A model generated the notes under the pieces. That model made no database searches. It saw nothing but the letters and a program-made list of their open reading frames with translations, and was not told where the DNA came from. The position numbers were made by a program, and so were the translations under genes. Positions 60,314 to 64,000 of a DNA stretch of 64,000 nucleotides are shown here, one piece after another; within the stretch, counting starts at the first letter, position 1; each line of letters opens with the position of its first letter. The stretch is from Pseudomonadales bacterium (GTDB lineage: Bacteria; Pseudomonadota; Gammaproteobacteria; Pseudomonadales; Azotimanducaceae), in NCBI GenBank assembly GCA_024234635.1, contig JACKNX010000017.1, positions 27,791 to 91,790 of the forward strand. The letters run 5' to 3'.

Positions 60314-62671
60314 GTGACATCCATCAGATCGAGATCAACACGCGCCGTGTTGCTGTCCGCGGGGCTGGCAACCGGTGCCATGACGCTGCTGACCGCCCCG
60401 TCCATTCGCGCCGCGGAGGGGGACAAGAGCCTGGCCCTCGAGGAAGTTGTCGTTACCGCACGCCGCAAGGAGGAGAGCCTTCAGGAAGTGCCGGTGGCGG
60501 TATCCGTACTCACCGGTGACGAACTCCTGGAGCAGGGTGGTCTCAAGATCGACGCCATCGGCAAGACGATTCCCAACGTGCACTTCGAGGCCGCGGGTGG
60601 TACCAGTGGCGTGAAATCACCGGAAATCTTCATTCGTGGCATGGGGCAGTCGGACTTCATTCCCGTGGAAGATCCGGCGGTGGGCATCTATATCGACGGT
60701 GTCTACATGGCACGCAATATCGGCAGCGTGTTTGATCTCATCGACGTGGAGCGCATCGAAGTGCTGCGCGGACCGCAGGGGACGCTGTTCGGTCGCAACA
60801 CCATCGGTGGCGCCGTGAACATCGTTTCCCGCGCCCCGACCGACGAGTTTGGCGGCTCGGTATCCGTCGCCGGAGGCGATGATGGCTACCTGGAACTGCG
60901 CGGCACCATCAACGTGCCGATGGGTGATCGTGCGGCGGGTCGACTCAGCGCCTTCAAGCGTGAGCGCGATGGTTACGTGAAGGCGCTGCAATACGACAAC
61001 CTGAAACTCGGCGACGACAACATCTGGGGCGCGCGTGCCAGTTTCCGGGTGGATTTCACCGAAAACCTCAGCCTGTCGCTGGCTGGTGACTATTCCAACG
61101 CCGAGGAAACGCCCAGTGCCATCACGCCGGTGGGCGCCATTGGTCGCTTCAACGGGCAGAACGTTGTCATGGCCAACCCCACACAGAACTTCGCGACGGC
61201 CTACAACAACCTGTACAGCGGCAACGCGGCGGCGTGCGCCACCATAAGCGGTCAGGCCACCAATCCGGCCTGCTACGGACCGGTGTGGAGCACCGGCAGC
61301 ATGTACAAGTCCAACTCGGTATTCGTGGACAATGCCGGGAACAAGATCAAGCCCGAGCAGGGCGTGGAAGTCTGGGGCGGCAATGCGACCCTGACCTGGC
61401 AGATCGGGCCGGTGGAACTGAAATCGATCACCTCCTATCGGGAATTCGACATCCACCTGTTCAATGATCTCGACTTCTCGCCGTTCATCCTGTTTGCCAA
61501 CAACCACGACGAATACACCGAAGAACAACGTTCGCAGGAATTCCAGATCAGCGGCAACCTCTTCGACGATCGCGTGGACTACGTGCTCGGCTATTACTAC
61601 TTCGATGAGAAGGGGCGTGAAGCGATCTTCAACCAGATCACCTTCCTGCCGCCGTTGTCGCTGCCGCCGGACTTCTTCTTCCAGTACCTCGACCGCATCA
61701 TCGACAACGACAGCCAGGCGATCTTCGGCCAGGTCAACGTGCGACTGCTGGACGAACTGACCCTGACGTTGGGGGCGCGTTACACGGAGAGCGACAAGTC
61801 GTTCACCATGCTCACACGGCGTCGCGTCGGCCCCGTGCTGAATCAGTCAGGACAGCTGGAAACGAAGGAAACCACGCCGCTCGTCTCGTTGACCTGGAAC
61901 GTGACGGAAGATGTGATGATCTATGCCACCTATTCCGAAGGTTATCGCGACGGCAGTTACGCGGCCCGCTTCACCGGTGTCGTGCCCGATCCGCTGCCCA
62001 ACTACGATCCCGAGTACGTGAAGAACTACGAGATCGGCATGAAGTCGACCTGGCTGGATGGTCGCATGCGCCTCAACCTGACGCTGTTCAACATGGACTA
62101 CAGCGACATGCAGATCAGCGCTTCCAGCAGCGCCGTGGCGACCTCGTCGACAAAGGAAAACCTGGGTGACGCCACGCTGCAGGGGCTGGAACTGGAACTG
62201 TCGGCGCTGGTGAACGAGTACCTTACCGTCGGTGTCAATCTGGGTGTCATGGACGATCAGATCGACAGCCTGAAGGGTACGCTGATCTCCAACACGATTG
62301 TCATCAGCGAAGACAGCGACCTGCCGATGACGCCGGACTGGACGCTGGCGCTGATGGCAAAATTCGAGTATCCGCTGGCCGCCGGGCACCGGCTCTTCTT
62401 CCGCGCTGACTACACGGTGAAGGATGACTACTACACCCGCGCGGAGAACATTCCGGAAGCGCTCATCGACGACTACCGCAGCCTGAACCTGAGCGCCGGA
62501 TTCCTCTCCGCGGACGATCACTGGGACTTCACCGTGGGTATGCGCAACGCGACCGACGAGTCCTACTATGAGTCAGTGACGCCGTTCATCACCTTCGGCC
62601 TGGCATTCGGTCAGCCGGTACGGCCGCGGACAACCTATGCCACGCTGACCTACCGGTTCGGGGACAACTGA
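60314..62671 (+). CDS. TonB-dependent outer-membrane receptor (large, FecA/catecholate-like plug)
   Basis: A 785-aa receptor. A long signal peptide (about 1-33, ending IRAAEG) precedes the TonB box ALEEVVVTARRKEE, a plug with NVHFEAAGG, RGMGQSDF, VYMARNIG and LRGPQGTLFGRNTIGGAVNI, and a beta-barrel ending AYATLTYRF-like (TYATLTYRFGDN). This plug pattern is shared by receptors for vitamins, siderophores and lipophilic or glycan substrates. The start is GTG 60314 with AGGGGA upstream. It is followed by a strong terminator. The promoter region contains TTACA-GTCAA-TGTAA (60211-60225), a possible operator. Confidence 0.93.
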   Translation: MTSIRSRSTRAVLLSAGLATGAMTLLTAPSIRAAEGDKSLALEEVVVTARRKEESLQEVPVAVSVLTGDELLEQGGLKIDAIGKTIPNVHFEAAGGTSGVKSPEIFIRGMGQSDFIPVEDPAVGIYIDGVYMARNIGSVFDLIDVERIEVLRGPQGTLFGRNTIGGAVNIVSRAPTDEFGGSVSVAGGDDGYLELRGTINVPMGDRAAGRLSAFKRERDGYVKALQYDNLKLGDDNIWGARASFRVDFTENLSLSLAGDYSNAEETPSAITPVGAIGRFNGQNVVMANPTQNFATAYNNLYSGNAAACATISGQATNPACYGPVWSTGSMYKSNSVFVDNAGNKIKPEQGVEVWGGNATLTWQIGPVELKSITSYREFDIHLFNDLDFSPFILFANNHDEYTEEQRSQEFQISGNLFDDRVDYVLGYYYFDEKGREAIFNQITFLPPLSLPPDFFFQYLDRIIDNDSQAIFGQVNVRLLDELTLTLGARYTESDKSFTMLTRRRVGPVLNQSGQLETKETTPLVSLTWNVTEDVMIYATYSEGYRDGSYAARFTGVVPDPLPNYDPEYVKNYEIGMKSTWLDGRMRLNLTLFNMDYSDMQISASSSAVATSSTKENLGDATLQGLELELSALVNEYLTVGVNLGVMDDQIDSLKGTLISNTIVISEDSDLPMTPDWTLALMAKFEYPLAAGHRLFFRADYTVKDDYYTRAENIPEALIDDYRSLNLSAGFLSADDHWDFTVGMRNATDESYYESVTPFITFGLAFGQPVRPRTTYATLTYRFGDN

Positions 62672-62697
62672 GCGGACCCGATGCCGGTCGAACAAAG

Positions 62698-62727
62698 CCC
62701 GCGGGACCCCTGTCCCGCGGGTTTTTT
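62698..62727 (+). terminator. rho-independent terminator of the TonB receptor gene
   Basis: A perfect 10-bp GC-rich stem, CCCGCGGGAC (62698-62707) with GTCCCGCGGG (62712-62721), CCCT loop and six T residues. It lies 26 bases after the stop. Confidence 0.95.
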
Positions 62728-62819
62728 CCGTCTCTGAGTCAGACCAAACTGTTGTGACTGCCGCGCAATGGCCGGTGATCGCCGCGGCTTGAGCGCACGT
62801 CCAGTCTTTGCAACACGCT

Positions 62820-62836
62820 GATAATCAGTGATTATC
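62820..62836. promoter_or_regulatory. 17-bp palindrome immediately upstream of LuxR-hydrolase gene
   Basis: GATAATCA-G-TGATTATC is an exact palindrome of 8-bp arms around one base, ending five bases before ATG 62842. It occupies the place of the ribosome-binding site. Size and symmetry suit a dimeric HTH protein, most simply the LuxR-type protein encoded next. This role is inferred. Confidence 0.55.
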
Positions 62837-62841
62837 CGGCT

Positions 62842-64000
62842 ATGGACAGTCAGGAAGACGGGGGCCTGCTACTCGATCGCTTCTACGCGGTCGCCGCCGA
62901 ACCAGGCCGCATCAGGGTACTGCTCGGCGCGTGTACGGACGCGCTGGAGCTGGTGCATTCCTTGCCGGCTGACTTCGACGTGCATCTGCTGCGTGCGGCG
63001 CAGGCCATCGCAGCGGTAAACCGTTCCCAGACCCTGTCACCGGTAAGTGACAGTGATGTTCAGCCGACGATTGCCATCGACGCGGACGGCATCGTTCGCG
63101 ACAGCAACCGCGCCGCACGCGACCGCCATGCCGTCGTGCCCGGCGATCAGCTGGCGAATCTGCCATTCGATGCGCCGGGCCGTGCGCAGATTCGTGAGGT
63201 ACTGAACGGATGGGTGCGTCGTGGCCTCCGTCGTTCCGGGTTGCCCGTTTACCTGCAGTTGTCGCTGCGCGACGGCGTGCGCAACGTCATCGTTGCGCTC
63301 GATCGATCGCCGCTCGACGAAGGCGTATTGCTGCTGAAGACGGCTGAGGTGGCGTGGCCCGCGCAGCTCGAACGCTTTCTGCGCCAGGACTTTCAGCTCA
63401 CCGCCGCCGAGACGGACGTCGTCCGGCTGCTGTTTCAGGGCGATGCCGTTACCACCATCGCGGAAACGCGTGGTGCCGCCGTAACGACGGTCCGCAGTCA
63501 GATTCGTTCTATTTACGACAAGACGGGCGTTGGCGGCCAGACAGACCTCGTGCGCCTGTTGAGCGGACTCGCAGCCTTGAGCGCAGGTCTCGGTGGCAAC
63601 CTGCAGCAGTGCGGTGAACGCCTGGGACACCTGTTGCCGGCGGAGCGTTCCGCTTACCCCAGAGCCGAACATCGCGCGGTGTTCGACCTGCCGGAGGGGC
63701 GGATCCTGGGTTACTCGTGGTTCGGTCCACGCAATGGCCCCGTTTGTCTGTTTCTGCACGATGAGCTCGGGGGCGATTACTGGCCTGTTGCCCACGCGAC
63801 GCGGCTGCTCGAGGCGGGTTGGAGCGTTCTCGCTCCCGCCCGGCCCGGTTTTTCCAGCAGCGATCCCCTGCCGATGAATCAGGCTGATGCGGGACGCTTC
63901 GCCGATGATGTGAAGACCCTGCTGGACCATCTGCGCATTTCACGGTGTACCGTCCTCGCCCGGGGACGCGGCGCTGTCCATGCCCCGATGCTGGTCAGCC
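62842..64000 (+). CDS. LuxR-type HTH protein fused to alpha/beta hydrolase, 3' end cut by window
   Basis: At least 386 residues continue to the window edge. Residues 1-180 form a ligand- or PAS-like N-terminal domain of no certain family. A LuxR HTH follows (about 184-245; FQLTAAETDVVRLL, then TTIAETRGAAVTTVRSQIRS). From about 285 an alpha/beta-hydrolase begins (FGPRNGPVCLFLHDELGGDYWP; LAPARPGFSSSDPLP), probably to be followed by its nucleophile elbow; LARGRGAVHAP sits in the elbow position without Ser visible, so activity is doubtful. The frame has no stop to the edge. No ribosome-binding site is seen; a 17-bp palindrome lies there instead. Confidence 0.8.
   Translation, partial: MDSQEDGGLLLDRFYAVAAEPGRIRVLLGACTDALELVHSLPADFDVHLLRAAQAIAAVNRSQTLSPVSDSDVQPTIAIDADGIVRDSNRAARDRHAVVPGDQLANLPFDAPGRAQIREVLNGWVRRGLRRSGLPVYLQLSLRDGVRNVIVALDRSPLDEGVLLLKTAEVAWPAQLERFLRQDFQLTAAETDVVRLLFQGDAVTTIAETRGAAVTTVRSQIRSIYDKTGVGGQTDLVRLLSGLAALSAGLGGNLQQCGERLGHLLPAERSAYPRAEHRAVFDLPEGRILGYSWFGPRNGPVCLFLHDELGGDYWPVAHATRLLEAGWSVLAPARPGFSSSDPLPMNQADAGRFADDVKTLLDHLRISRCTVLARGRGAVHAPMLVS

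Overview
The window reads as one stretch of a high-GC Gram-negative chromosome, most probably from an aerobic heterotrophic gammaproteobacterium. The reasons are two outer-membrane TonB-dependent receptors, c-type cytochrome genes, SoxR with a canonical SoxR box, AcnA, SbcCD, TrxC, and many acyl-CoA and redox enzymes for lipid or aromatic substrates. No rRNA, tRNA, CRISPR array, insertion sequence or prophage was seen. The genus cannot be named from the sequence alone.

Layout. 1-10.3 kb: acyl-CoA genes (two enoyl-CoA hydratases, an acyl-CoA dehydrogenase, an N-acyl-D-amino-acid deacylase-like amidohydrolase), a TonB receptor overlapping a methyltransferase gene, and trxC. 10.3-15.1 kb: a P450 gene followed by a giant single-chain biotin-dependent acyl-CoA carboxylase. 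15.2-18.6 kb: small regulators and stress genes: GNAT, a VOC-ArsR-SRPBCC operon, and soxR divergent from a VOC gene with the SoxR box between them. 18.7-22.7 kb: a ThDP enzyme, then a carbamoyltransferase-SxtJ-SxtK/DUF5989 module. 22.7-29.9 kb: a Fpg/Nei glycosylase, a diheme cytochrome plus beta-helix lipoprotein pair with an SDR, an AlkC-like repair protein, and a cytochrome c. 30-35.1 kb: a CecR/CerR-like regulator with a MFP-ATPase-permease exporter, and an MFS pump. 35.3-43.6 kb: a lone Rieske oxygenase, a TPR protein, rhodanese plus a YcaQ-type glycosylase, gamma-glutamyltransferase, Hsp20 and a serine hydrolase. 43.6-49.0 kb: a five-gene operon (molybdenum hydroxylase small and large subunits, luciferase-like oxidoreductase, SDR, steroid 5-alpha-reductase-like membrane enzyme). 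49-55.2 kb: a soluble zinc-binding chemoreceptor, two reductases and acnA. 55.8-64 kb: sbcD-sbcC, a large TonB receptor with a strong terminator, and a LuxR-type HTH protein fused to an alpha/beta hydrolase, cut by the window end.

The strongest unexplained signals are a roughly 130-bp multi-hairpin intergenic element (two clear copies, one partial and one doubtful) with a compensatory base change in one stem, and the five-gene operon ending in a 5-alpha-reductase homologue. Most other genes are recognisable family members whose substrates cannot be read from sequence. Coordinates of starts were chosen from ribosome-binding sites and family N termini; a few (marked) remain uncertain.
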